Assembly (NCBI RefSeq): GCF_900129025.1
Contig: NZ_FQUM01000012.1
Span: 1-64,000 of the forward strand
Length of the DNA stretch: 64,000 nucleotides
Source: Mariniphaga anaerophila
Lineage (GTDB): Bacteria > Bacteroidota > Bacteroidia > Bacteroidales > Prolixibacteraceae
Reading direction: 5' to 3'
Every line of letters starts with the position of its first letter. Position 1 is the first letter of the stretch. Below, piece after piece: positions 8,109-16,201 of the stretch. The notes beneath the pieces are model-generated. The model ran no database searches. It saw only the letters and a list, made by a program, of their open reading frames with translations, and was not told the origin of the DNA. The position numbers were made by a program, and so were the translations under genes.

Positions 8109-11100
8109 TTAGAACTCCATATTAAAGCCAAAAGAAATAGTTCTGGCACTTGGGTAAGATGCCATATCTACTCCGCGTCGGGAGACATCTCCTCCGAATG
8201 TATTTACATCGGGATCGTACCAGCTGTAGTTTGTAATGGTGAAAAGATTGTTGACGCTGGCATTCAGCTGTAGGGATTCAACCCCCTTTATCGGATTCCT
8301 GAATGTGTAACTCAGGTTTACATTTTTTAATCGAATATATGACCCGTCTTCCACGTACCTGTCCGATGCTTTCATGCTTCTTGTGTAGGTTCCGTCGGGG
8401 CGGGGAGCGGTTGCTCCCGATCTGTTCTCGTCGGTCCAACGGTTTTCATAAATAAACGTAGGCATGTTGCTGGTGCCCGACAAATCGAATTGTTTGATGT
8501 TTACATTTAAAATGTCATTCCCATAAGTTCCCTGCAGGAAGAAGCTCATAGAAAGATTTTTGTATGCGAAAGAATTGGTGAGGCCATAGAGTACTTTCGG
8601 ATTTGTGTTTCCGATGATGACTTTGTCGCGGTCATCGATTGTGTTATCGCTGTTGTTGTCTTTGTATTTTACCTGGCCAATCATGCTTTTTATTCTAGCA
8701 TCGGTCTCGTTCATGTACTGGGGATCTGCCCTTACTTCAGCTTCATTGTCATAAAAGCCGTCTTCCTGGTAGCCGTAAATCAACCCAATGGGCTCTCCGT
8801 TTCGGCGTAAAAACATACTTTCCAATCCCCATGCTACATCTGAAAACTGGTCGGCTTCAAGCCCTCCAATTTTATTTTCGTTGAAGGATGCATTGGCATC
8901 AATTTTCCAGCTAAATCTGTTTTGAGAAATTGCATAAATGCTTCCGGCAATTTCGAGCCCTTTGTTTTCAATGTTGCCATAGTTCGAAGCAAGTGTGGAG
9001 AACCCGGTGCTGGCTGGAATAAACCTGTTTTGAAGCAAATCAACTGTTTTTTTCTGATACAAGTCAACGTTGATGTTAACTCTGTTGTCCCAGAAAGTTA
9101 CATCTAGCCCGAGGTTGGCCTGCGTGGTGGTTTCCCATTTCAGGTTGGGGTTTGCCGGCCCTCCCCATCGGGATTCTGCATAGCCACTCACCAGACTTCC
9201 GTCGTAAGGATAGTTCTGGGCAACCATTCTGGAGCGTGTAGCGTAAGCATTAACACCCTGGTTTCCTGTTTGTCCGTAACTCGTTCTTAGTTTTAAATCA
9301 TCGAAGAATCCTAGATTTTTAATAAATCCTTCATCGGAAAGTCGCCATGCAAATGCAACTGACGAGAAGTTTGACCATCTGTTTGTTTTGGAAAATCGAC
9401 TGGAGCCGTCCCGACGAAATGAAACAGTAAACAGGTACTTGTCTAAAAGTGAATAATTTATTCTTCCTAAGTACGACATCAAGGAACTCTCGCCCCTGTC
9501 GCTGGTGTTTGTGTTTTGATGAACCGCAGCACTCATGTCGTTCTCTTCTGTTAAATCATTTGGAAACCCAGAAGCACTCATTGTTTTTCCACCCCAGTTA
9601 ACATTTTCGTAGGTCCATGCAACAACGGCATTTACCCGGTGAATTTCGTTGAACTCTTCATCGTATTTTAACATCGATTCCAGCGTGGTGCTTTCGTAGA
9701 AGTTATCGGCTTGTCTTCCATATCCATTTGTGGGGGCAAGCCCTTCGCCTACCCAGCGGTTGTAATATTCGTTTCGTTTATTTTTGTTGTTCCCGTATCC
9801 GAGGTTTTGCCGAAACCGCAAAAAGTCGGTGAATGTAATTTCGGCGTATGCCGAGTTAAAAATGTTAACCGCTTCCACCAGGTTTTTTGCAGTGCGTGTG
9901 TAAAGGTAAGGGTTGGCTAACCCCGAGGAAGTATCTTCTGTGTATCCCGAGTCTCGTGTTGGATCGAACACCGGACGGGTAGGATTAAAGGCGATGGCGG
10001 AGGGAATTACACCGTAAGTTTCGCTGTTTGTTCTGGCTAGTCGGTTGATTGATTTTGTTACGCTGAGGTTGTTCCCGACTTCAATCCATTTCGATACTTT
10101 TCTGGATATGTTTGAGCGGACAGTGTATCTTTTGTAGAAAGAGTTGACAATTACGCCTTCCTGATTTAGCATCCCGGCAGAAAACAGACTGTGACCTTTT
10201 TCGTTCCCTTCGGAAAAACTAAGGTTATATTCTTGTGTTATTGCTGTTTGGAAAATCTGGTCCTGCCAGTTTGTTCCTCCGTTCTGGTAACCATTTCTGA
10301 AATCCTGGGGGCCGGGAAGGTACGTGCTGTCTAATACTACATCTAATCCGGTAGTCGGATCTTTTATTGTTGAATAAGACCATCTTCCGTTTATGGGAAA
10401 CGGCAGGTTGTCGTCTGTTACGTATTCTTTTCCGTCGTATGTATACCCGTTTATTACCTGTTCGTTGCGAAATTCAGCATAAGTAGCCGCATCCAAAACG
10501 TCAATGGGTTTAACAATGCTGGAAACACCAAAGTTGGTGCTGAAGTTAATTTTTGCTTTGGATACTCCCTGTCCTTTAGTTGTTATGATAACCACGCCAT
10601 TTGCAGCTCTTGACCCGTAAATGGCTGTGGCCGAGGCATCTTTTAAAATCTCGATAGATGCAATATCGTTCGGATTAATCAGACTTAACGGATTGTTTCT
10701 CTGTTTGTCACCGTATGCTCCCGGAGCCGGTGCTTCGCCCGCTTCAAAAGGAACACCGTCAACCACATAAAGCGGTTCGTTGCTGGTGGTGAAGGAGTTT
10801 GCTCCACGAACCAGGATGTTAATGCCTGCACCCGGAGCTCCGTCTGCCTGTTGCACCTGAACACCGGCCAGACGTCCCTGCAGTGCCTGGTTAATCCCTT
10901 GAGGGTTGGACTGCATCAGGTCTTCACTTTTAATAGAAGATACAGAACCGGTAAGGTCTCTCTTTTTTACGGTACCGTAACCTACCACAATAACCTCGTC
11001 CATTCCAATGGCTTCTTCTTTTAATTCCACAGAAATGACTGATTTTCCGGAAACCGGTACTTCCTGAGTTCCCATTCCTACAAAAGAGAAAATTAAGGTT

Positions 11101-11378
11101 GCATTAGAAGCAACGTTCGTTAGAGAGTAGTTGCCCTCATCATTTGTAACTGTGCCAATGGACGTTCCTTTTACAGCAACTGTTACTCCGGGTAACGGAG
11201 CGCCTGATATGTCGGTTACTTTACCGGTAACCCGACTTCCTTGCTGTGCCTGCAGAGCCGGTGGCCCTGCCATGAAAAAAAATGCCGTGCAGAGAAATAT
11301 CCACAGGCTTTTTTGAAAGATGTAACTGCTTGCTTTATCGAAGGAATTACATCTCATCTCGGTTTGACTTTCTTTCAT
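8109..11378 (-). CDS. SusC/RagA-family TonB-dependent outer-membrane transporter
   Basis: At 1,089 residues it is typical of the family. After a signal peptide (cleavage near ALQAQQ) it has a carboxypeptidase-regulatory-like domain (VTGKVTDISGAPLPGVTVAV, 50-125), the SusC motif EVIVVGYGTVKKRDLTGSVS (about 130-150), a plug domain (GRLAGVQVQ to YGSRAANGVVIITTKG) and a C-terminal 22-strand barrel ending in an aromatic residue (FGFNMEF). It imports an oligomeric substrate across the outer membrane with energy from TonB. It has no STN domain, so anti-sigma signalling is not expected. Control is more likely by the divergent LacI-type protein, through an operator in the promoter. Confidence 0.95.
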   Translation of the reverse strand: MKESQTEMRCNSFDKASSYIFQKSLWIFLCTAFFFMAGPPALQAQQGSRVTGKVTDISGAPLPGVTVAVKGTSIGTVTNDEGNYSLTNVASNATLIFSFVGMGTQEVPVSGKSVISVELKEEAIGMDEVIVVGYGTVKKRDLTGSVSSIKSEDLMQSNPQGINQALQGRLAGVQVQQADGAPGAGINILVRGANSFTTSNEPLYVVDGVPFEAGEAPAPGAYGDKQRNNPLSLINPNDIASIEILKDASATAIYGSRAANGVVIITTKGQGVSKAKINFSTNFGVSSIVKPIDVLDAATYAEFRNEQVINGYTYDGKEYVTDDNLPFPINGRWSYSTIKDPTTGLDVVLDSTYLPGPQDFRNGYQNGGTNWQDQIFQTAITQEYNLSFSEGNEKGHSLFSAGMLNQEGVIVNSFYKRYTVRSNISRKVSKWIEVGNNLSVTKSINRLARTNSETYGVIPSAIAFNPTRPVFDPTRDSGYTEDTSSGLANPYLYTRTAKNLVEAVNIFNSAYAEITFTDFLRFRQNLGYGNNKNKRNEYYNRWVGEGLAPTNGYGRQADNFYESTTLESMLKYDEEFNEIHRVNAVVAWTYENVNWGGKTMSASGFPNDLTEENDMSAAVHQNTNTSDRGESSLMSYLGRINYSLLDKYLFTVSFRRDGSSRFSKTNRWSNFSSVAFAWRLSDEGFIKNLGFFDDLKLRTSYGQTGNQGVNAYATRSRMVAQNYPYDGSLVSGYAESRWGGPANPNLKWETTTQANLGLDVTFWDNRVNINVDLYQKKTVDLLQNRFIPASTGFSTLASNYGNIENKGLEIAGSIYAISQNRFSWKIDANASFNENKIGGLEADQFSDVAWGLESMFLRRNGEPIGLIYGYQEDGFYDNEAEVRADPQYMNETDARIKSMIGQVKYKDNNSDNTIDDRDKVIIGNTNPKVLYGLTNSFAYKNLSMSFFLQGTYGNDILNVNIKQFDLSGTSNMPTFIYENRWTDENRSGATAPRPDGTYTRSMKASDRYVEDGSYIRLKNVNLSYTFRNPIKGVESLQLNASVNNLFTITNYSWYDPDVNTFGGDVSRRGVDMASYPSARTISFGFNMEF

Positions 11379-11419
11379 AATTGGTTCGTTTAAAACATAA
11401 AATTGATAATTCTCCTACA

Positions 11420-11451
11420 CAAAAATATGAAAACGAAATATTTTGTACAAA
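11420..11451 (-). promoter_or_regulatory. susC promoter, Bacteroidota type
   Basis: Read on the minus strand, TTTG (plus 11448-11451) is followed by exactly 20 bases and then TATTTTTG (plus 11420-11427). This fits the Bacteroidota primary sigma consensus TTTG-N19..21-TAnnTTTG. Transcription would start near 11413, leaving about 35 bases of leader to the susC ATG at 11378. The -33 element lies inside the palindrome at 11441-11464. Confidence 0.8.
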
Positions 11452-11464
11452 CGTTTGCGCAAAA
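11441..11464. promoter_or_regulatory. LacI-type operator palindrome
   Basis: A 24-bp inverted repeat centred on the CG of AAACGTTT; ten of twelve positions per half are complementary (TTTTGNNCAAAC on each side). LacI-family operators typically have this central CG. It overlaps the -33 element of the susC promoter, so a bound repressor would block RNA polymerase. The divergent LacI-type gene begins 166 bases away. Confidence 0.75.
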
Positions 11465-11599
11465 AATTTATTTCAATAAAAAAGTGGGAAGCAAGAAATT
11501 TGCTTTCTATCCTAGGCCAGTATTGTATTTGCTGTGTTATAGCATGATATAAAAAAATTACTATCCTTCTTTTTGTGATAAATAAACGGTTTGATTTAT

Positions 11600-11607
11600 T
11601 ATATTTG
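11600..11607 (+). promoter_or_regulatory. -7 element of the LacI-type regulator gene
   Basis: TATATTTG matches TAnnTTTG, 22 bases before the chosen ATG. A TTTG at 11572-11575 lies 24 bases upstream, longer than the usual 19-21 spacing, so the -33 element is uncertain. The position inside the longer reading frame starting at 11591 argues that translation starts at 11630. Confidence 0.55.
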
Positions 11608-11629
11608 CACTAACGATTGCACAGACGCT

Positions 11630-12649
11630 ATGACCACACAAAAAGTAAATATTACTGATATTGCACAAAAGACAGGGCTTTCTACCACAACAGTTTCCCG
11701 GGTATTGAGCGGAAAAGCAAAGCAATACCGCATTGGGAAGAAATCACAACAAAAGGTAGAAGAAGCTGCAAAGGAGATGCATTATGTGCCAAATCATTTT
11801 GCTGCCAATCTGCGTACCGGAAAGAGTAATACGGTTGCATTAATTCTGCCTTCGCTGAGTAATCCGTTTTTTGCAAGCATAGCCAGCGAAATAAATGCCG
11901 AAATCAGGAGGTTTGGGTACATTGCCATTATTAGTGATAGCGATGAGAATCCGGACATTGAAAAGATGGAGTTAGAGCAGTTGAGGGGGCGAAATATCGA
12001 AGGATTGGTAATTGCACCGTGTGGAGACCAGGCGGAGTATATAAAATCGTTAAATGATCGGGGAATGCCGGTAATTTGCTTCGACCGCTACTTCGAAGAT
12101 TTGGATATTCCTTACGTTTCAACTGATAATTTTATGGGAGCGCAGATTGCCACGCAACACCTTATTGATAAAGGACATGAGTCAATCGCATGTATTCAGG
12201 GGGTTCGGTCGTCTACGCCAAACAGGCTGCGCGTAAAAGGTTTTGTTGAAACAATGGAAAACGCCGGATTAAAAAAGCACAGTGTGGTTGGTGACGATTT
12301 CACGGTTCAAAACGGATACCTGGAAACGAAGCTTCTACTCCGGCAAAGTAAGCGGCCAACCGCGATTTTAACGCTGAGCAATACCATTGCCCTGGGATGC
12401 ATGAAAGCGATAAAAGAAGAAGGTATTCGTATCCCTGAAGATATTTCGCTGATTACGTTCGACGAGCATCCGTATCTCGATTATTTGTCAACCCCGCTTT
12501 CCTGCGTGGCACAGCCGGTAAGTGACATCAGTAAAATTGCCATTAAGTTTCTTTTTGCAAAAATAAATAATGCTGAATTTGAACCCAGTCAGGTGTTGCT
12601 TCGGCCTGAATTGAAAATTAAGGAGTCTGTCAGAAAACTAAACGATTGA
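11630..12649 (+). CDS. LacI/GalR-family transcriptional regulator
   Basis: The start ATG at 11630 gives MTTQKVNITDIAQKTGLS. An in-frame TTG at 11591 is upstream of the promoter and is rejected. The 339-residue protein has the LacI helix-turn-helix and hinge (ITDIAQKTGLSTTTVSRVLSG, then VPNHFAANLRTG) at residues 6-60. A periplasmic-binding-protein-like effector domain (TVALILPSLSNPFFASIASEI onward) with YVSTDNFMGA and ITFDEHPYLDYL makes up the rest. It is divergent from the SusC operon and is the obvious candidate for the palindrome at 11441-11464. The inducer would be ribose or a derivative if the operon assignment is right. Confidence 0.93.
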   Translation: MTTQKVNITDIAQKTGLSTTTVSRVLSGKAKQYRIGKKSQQKVEEAAKEMHYVPNHFAANLRTGKSNTVALILPSLSNPFFASIASEINAEIRRFGYIAIISDSDENPDIEKMELEQLRGRNIEGLVIAPCGDQAEYIKSLNDRGMPVICFDRYFEDLDIPYVSTDNFMGAQIATQHLIDKGHESIACIQGVRSSTPNRLRVKGFVETMENAGLKKHSVVGDDFTVQNGYLETKLLLRQSKRPTAILTLSNTIALGCMKAIKEEGIRIPEDISLITFDEHPYLDYLSTPLSCVAQPVSDISKIAIKFLFAKINNAEFEPSQVLLRPELKIKESVRKLND

Positions 12650-12732
12650 CGAACTTTTGTATCCCTTCAAACCAATCTTTATTAGTTTTTTGTTGCTTGT
12701 ATCAAGCATAATAGTGCTGCTCTTTTTACTCG

Positions 12733-12762
12733 AATTGGGGAGTGGTGCCCAATTTCTTTTTT
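12733..12762 (+). terminator. Rho-independent terminator of the LacI-type gene
   Basis: AATTGGG (12733-12739) pairs perfectly with CCCAATT (12748-12754) around an 8-base loop, followed by TCTTTTTT. It lies 84 bases after the regulator stop codon. Confidence 0.65.
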
Positions 12763-13024
12763 GATTTCTCTTTGCTTTATCGATTGTTGCTTTGGGTGAT
12801 GTTGCATTTTACTGAACGGATGTGAAATGCAGGGTCTTATTAATGTGGCGGGTGATACTTAATGCTGTAGTTTTCTTGTTGCCAATTTGGGCAGATTAAA
12901 TTTTCTACAGCAGAGTTTCTTCGTTTTTCGTCAATAAAATAATTCATTTAAAATATTTTATTTTGCACATAAGTTTAATATATTTGTGTGTTGTTATTTG
13001 TTTTTAAATAAATTATTCCAAATT

Positions 13025-13033
13025 AAAAGGAGG
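13025..13033 (+). promoter_or_regulatory. Strong Shine-Dalgarno sequence (AAAAGGAGG)
   Basis: A full anti-16S complement 5 bases before the ATG at 13039. Most genes in this window have no such site, so this fixes the start and is unusual for a Bacteroidota gene. Confidence 0.8.
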
Positions 13034-13038
13034 TTATT

Positions 13039-13356
13039 ATGCCAGGATTAAATAGAAAAGGGCCAATGGGTGAAGGTCCGCTAACAGGGAAACAACGCGG
13101 CCGGTGTGCCGGAAATGAAACAGATTTTGCAGGACGCGGAGCCGGAAGAGCCGGCCGTGGATTCGGCAGGAGGAACGAAAGGCAAAACGGCAGAGGCTTA
13201 GGGCTTCGGCGTAGAAATTTATTCGGTTTTCAGAATGACAATTCTTTTTCTGATGCTTCAGCCGAAACTTCGTTGGAAAACGAAATTCGTAATCTGAAAG
13301 ACCAATTGTCCAACGCCGAACAGGAACTGGACAGAATTCGGAAAGACAAAAAGTAA
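13039..13356 (+). CDS. DUF5320-family small Gly/Arg-rich protein
   Basis: The 105-residue protein starts MPGLNRKGPMGEGPLTGKQ, the typical opening of DUF5320 proteins, followed by RGRCAGNE and a Gly/Arg-rich stretch (residues 30-60: GRGAGRAGRGFGRR). A short C-terminal coiled coil follows (LENEIRNLKDQLSNAEQELDRI, about 76-100). Function is unknown. In other anaerobes these proteins often lie beside dinitrogenase iron-molybdenum-cofactor-type genes (my recollection of the family). Here it stands alone between its own Shine-Dalgarno site and its own terminator, which looks like a self-contained acquired cassette. A single Cys (about residue 24) makes metal binding by one monomer unlikely. Confidence 0.8.
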   Translation: MPGLNRKGPMGEGPLTGKQRGRCAGNETDFAGRGAGRAGRGFGRRNERQNGRGLGLRRRNLFGFQNDNSFSDASAETSLENEIRNLKDQLSNAEQELDRIRKDKK

Positions 13357-13393
13357 AACGAGTGAGGAGTGAATTTCTCACTCGTTTTTTCTT
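13356..13393 (+). terminator. Rho-independent terminator after the DUF5320 gene
   Basis: AAACGAGTGAG (13356-13366) and CTCACTCGTTT (13377-13387) form a perfect 11-bp stem with a 10-base loop, followed by a T run. It begins on the last base of the stop codon. Confidence 0.9.
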
Positions 13394-13493
13394 TACGGAA
13401 ATTAGAACATTACACGGGCACCTTTCTGGTCGTGATCAAACTTTTCGTTTTGCATGATTGGCATTTAGGTTAGGCTTGAACTTGAAAATCAGG

Positions 13494-15710
13494 TTAGAAC
13501 GAAAAGTTCAGACGCACAAAAATATTCTGGCCGGGTTCTACGCTAATGCTTCCCCGGTTTGTTGACAGGTGATTGGTGTAACTGGTGTTTGTGATGTTAT
13601 CTATTCCCGAGAAAATTTGCAAATGAGTAGCTCCCAAATTAAATTTTTTGGTGGCTACTGTCATATCCAAACGTGTGTACGCATCTGTTTCAGTTTCTCC
13701 ATCGGCAATTTTATCCTGTTTTGCTGCGCCGGCCAGCGAAAATTCAACCGAGCCTGCCTTGTTGTTGGAATAGCGAATGCCCAGTTGTCCGTTTAACGGC
13801 GGAATTAGCGGAAGGTTTTCGTTCTCTTTTGTGTCTTTCCCGCGCACGTACGCACCTGATAAAAATACAACCAGGTTGTCGTAAAAGTTGTAGTCGAGTT
13901 TGAAGTCGAATCCGTAAAGCAGTGCTTTGCTTACGTTCGAATTAATAAGAGCCGGGATGGTATCCGGAGTTGATTCTGACGTGAGTGTGTAGATGAATTC
14001 ACCCGGACTTTCCACTATCATGTTGCTGATTTGGTTAACAAAAACACCCGATTGCAAGCAAAGTTTCGGATTCCATATTCGTAATCCAAGGTCAGCAGAA
14101 TAGCCACTTTCGGGTTTTAGTGCAGGATTTCCCAGGCGAACATAATTTCCCAGATCGATGTATTTAAAACGCTCTTCCAGCGAAGGGGCCCGGAATGACC
14201 GTGCCAGGTTCAACGAAATATCGGCGTCTTTGAAAATCTGATAAAGAAGGCCGGCATTGGCGCTCCACGAAACGTTGTTTTCAGTTCCTTTTTCAAATGT
14301 AATGCGCTGCGTCGGTGGTGAGTCATTTTGGGTGCCGTTAATAATCAGGTAATCAACATCGAAGCCTTGCTCGTTTTTAATCCATATTCCATCCACTCGT
14401 CCGCCGGTAATAAGCGTAAGCCGGTTGTTTAGCAGGTGGCTTTCATTTTGAAGAAATAGGCCTGCACTGTTGAAATTCGATTCGGGAATTGGTGTCTCTC
14501 CGCGTACAATATTGTTTGTTTTAATGATTGTTTCCTCTGGATTTAAAACCTCTACCGTAACATATTTTTCGCGTTCGGTGGTGAGCTTCCTTCCCCAATA
14601 ATCGATTCCCGCAATAAAAACGTTTTTGTCGTTTAAATTCCAGGTACTTTGCAGTTGAACCCCGTTTGTCAGGTGTTTTCCGGTTGGCGTAATTTTTTCC
14701 GGCGTAGTACGCTGGGTGTTGCCGTTTGGAAGCGTTGCTTCTGCTACTGTGTTGGGTTTCATCAATACATCGCGCAATATATTTTGGTTGAAATAATTTA
14801 GCTTAAGCGAAGTGAGTTTGTTGCTGATGTTGGTGATTTCGTAACTCGCATTTAGCAGTTGCCGCCCAATGTCTGAATACGTAGCTTCTGCCGGGCCGGG
14901 AAAAGCAGCTCCTCCCGGAATGCCCACATCGGTAGACCAGTTGCGCTGGAATTGTACTTTCAGTACATGATTATTAATTGGTTGAAAACCGACTTTTGCA
15001 GAAATATTGCTGGTGGTGAACTGGCTGTTGGGAAGCTTTCCTTCCGGAGTGCGAATATCATCGGCTTTGCCGTATGTTCCGCTTAACCGCAGATACCATT
15101 TGTCGGCGCCGGTATTTATGGCGGCATGGTTCGAAAAAAGTTTGTTGGCCGAAGCAAAGCCCGATATAACATTTCCCGACAAATAAGGACGGTTTGAAAA
15201 ATGTCCGTCTTTGGTAATGATGTTTACAATGCCACCCATGGCGCCTGTTCCATAGAGCGACGATTGGGCTCCTTTTATTACCTCAACACGTTCGATATCG
15301 TTTACATCAATCATGCTGAACGAAGCTGTCAAATCGGTGGCGGTTTCTATCCGGTTCCCGTCAATAAGGGTAACCAAACGGTTTTCGCTTAATCCCCGAA
15401 CATTGATGCTGGTGGCCCATACTCCGTCGCTTCCCATGGAAATGCCTGGTTCGGCATTTAATACATTGGAAAGCGTGAGTGACGACTGCCTCTGATAGTC
15501 GTATGCCTCAACAACGCTCATCGAAGTGGGCAACTCCTTCATCTTTCTGTTCATTCTGAGACTGGATACAACAACTTCCCCAATGCGGATATTTTTGTCG
15601 GACAGGGGGATTGAATCATTGCGAATTTCCTGTTTTGTTCCGGTCTGACCGCTGGAGCCAAACGCTGTAAAAACGGAAAAAACGGTGGTTAAAAGCCATA
15701 GTTTATTCAT
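13494..15710 (-). CDS. TonB-dependent receptor (siderophore/cobalamin-type, no regulatory domain)
   Basis: A 738-residue barrel with a signal peptide (TAFGSSGQ). It has a TonB-box-like IGEVVVSSLR at 42-51, a plug domain with VEVIKGAQSSLYGTGAMGGIVNIITK (about 142-168), and a C-terminal FVRLNFSF. It lacks the carboxypeptidase-like domain of SusC proteins and is closer to CirA/FepA/BtuB-type receptors for small ligands. Its ATG lies inside the last codons of the upstream TM1266-like gene (8-base overlap), so translation is coupled. With the divergent ABC importer at 16202-18616 it could form a complete outer-to-inner-membrane uptake route; the ligand is unknown. Confidence 0.88.
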   Translation of the reverse strand: MNKLWLLTTVFSVFTAFGSSGQTGTKQEIRNDSIPLSDKNIRIGEVVVSSLRMNRKMKELPTSMSVVEAYDYQRQSSLTLSNVLNAEPGISMGSDGVWATSINVRGLSENRLVTLIDGNRIETATDLTASFSMIDVNDIERVEVIKGAQSSLYGTGAMGGIVNIITKDGHFSNRPYLSGNVISGFASANKLFSNHAAINTGADKWYLRLSGTYGKADDIRTPEGKLPNSQFTTSNISAKVGFQPINNHVLKVQFQRNWSTDVGIPGGAAFPGPAEATYSDIGRQLLNASYEITNISNKLTSLKLNYFNQNILRDVLMKPNTVAEATLPNGNTQRTTPEKITPTGKHLTNGVQLQSTWNLNDKNVFIAGIDYWGRKLTTEREKYVTVEVLNPEETIIKTNNIVRGETPIPESNFNSAGLFLQNESHLLNNRLTLITGGRVDGIWIKNEQGFDVDYLIINGTQNDSPPTQRITFEKGTENNVSWSANAGLLYQIFKDADISLNLARSFRAPSLEERFKYIDLGNYVRLGNPALKPESGYSADLGLRIWNPKLCLQSGVFVNQISNMIVESPGEFIYTLTSESTPDTIPALINSNVSKALLYGFDFKLDYNFYDNLVVFLSGAYVRGKDTKENENLPLIPPLNGQLGIRYSNNKAGSVEFSLAGAAKQDKIADGETETDAYTRLDMTVATKKFNLGATHLQIFSGIDNITNTSYTNHLSTNRGSISVEPGQNIFVRLNFSF

Positions 15711-15957
15711 GAGTCCTGTTTTTTAGAAGTACCGATTTTGCCTGAATTCCTTTTAATCGTCCCAACTGGCCGGTAAGGGAACCAATCTGGTCGGTGGTAC
15801 CTTCTAGAACAAGAGAAATAATACTCAGGCCATTGCTTCGCGGCAATCCTTGTCGCCCGATTATTATCGATGAATGTTTTGAAATGATGTCGTTCAGGAG
15901 TTGAACGTTTTCACGGTTTTCAATTTGAATTAGTACGGTTCCTGTTCTCTTTTCCAT
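15703..15957 (-). CDS. TM1266-like ACT-fold protein (iron-only hydrogenase system regulator family)
   Basis: The 84-residue protein has the beta-alpha-beta pattern of the TM1266 family: VLIQIENRENVQLLNDII, then IIIGRQGLPRSNGLSIISLVLEGT, then IGSLTGQLGRLKGIQAKSVL. In other bacteria this family usually lies beside HydE/HydF/HydG hydrogenase-maturation genes and was named for that. No hydrogenase gene is visible here. A perfect GGAGG (plus 15965-15969) sits 7 bases before the ATG. The 8-base overlap with the TonB receptor gene suggests it controls or senses that uptake system. Ligand and mechanism are not known. Confidence 0.8.
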   Translation of the reverse strand: MEKRTGTVLIQIENRENVQLLNDIISKHSSIIIGRQGLPRSNGLSIISLVLEGTTDQIGSLTGQLGRLKGIQAKSVLLKNRTHE

Positions 15958-16201
15958 CAGAATGCCTCCGGATTAGATGATTGATTTTTTCGTAAAACCT
16001 TGATTGGGAACAATGTCTGAATCGCAGTTAGTTACGGTTTTTTATTATCGATTCAAATTTATTGGTTTCCCCGAAGAAAAGGGATGCTCTATATCATGTT
16101 TTCAAACCAAATCCGGCATCAGTCAATTTTTCTTTTATATCAGAAGAAATAAATTTTAATTTGCCTAAATTGGGTAGTTTTGTGAGTAAAGCTTCGAAAG
16201 G
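15958..16201. promoter_or_regulatory. Divergent promoter region between the TM1266-like gene and the ABC importer
   Basis: Minus strand: TAAATTTG (plus 16054-16061) fits the -7 element and would give a leader of about 100 bases ahead of the TM1266-like gene. Plus strand: TAGTTTTG at 16175-16182 fits the -7 element 19 bases before the ABC start. No TTTG is correctly spaced for either. I looked for TPP- and cobalamin-riboswitch consensus blocks and found none. A shared regulator site was not identified. Confidence 0.5.

Larger units (their letters stand above)
12650..13038. other. Intergenic region, 389 bases
   Basis: It holds the terminator of the regulator gene at 12733-12762 and an AT-rich stretch before the DUF5320 gene. 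A TATATTTG near 12979-12986 fits the -7 element, but no TTTG is correctly spaced. The last bases carry a strong AAAAGGAGG. No gene or RNA was recognised in the middle part. Confidence 0.5.

Noticed and set aside
11605-11625. LacI autoregulatory operator near TTGCACTAACGATTGCAC
   Set aside because: The central CG is present, but only 6 of 11 arm positions pair, much weaker than the palindrome at 11441-11464.
12838-12990. Possible small gene or ncRNA in the 12650-13038 gap
   Set aside because: No frame longer than a few codons has a start signal and no stable conserved structure could be recognised by eye.
13398-13464. Short minus-strand frame MPIMQNEKFDHDQKGARVMF
   Set aside because: Only 20 codons, with no Shine-Dalgarno site and no recognised family. 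It lies between a terminator and the receptor gene end, so it is probably chance.
15958-16201. Thiamin (TPP) or cobalamin riboswitch ahead of the ABC importer or TonB receptor
   Set aside because: None of the conserved TPP blocks or the B12-box could be found on either strand.
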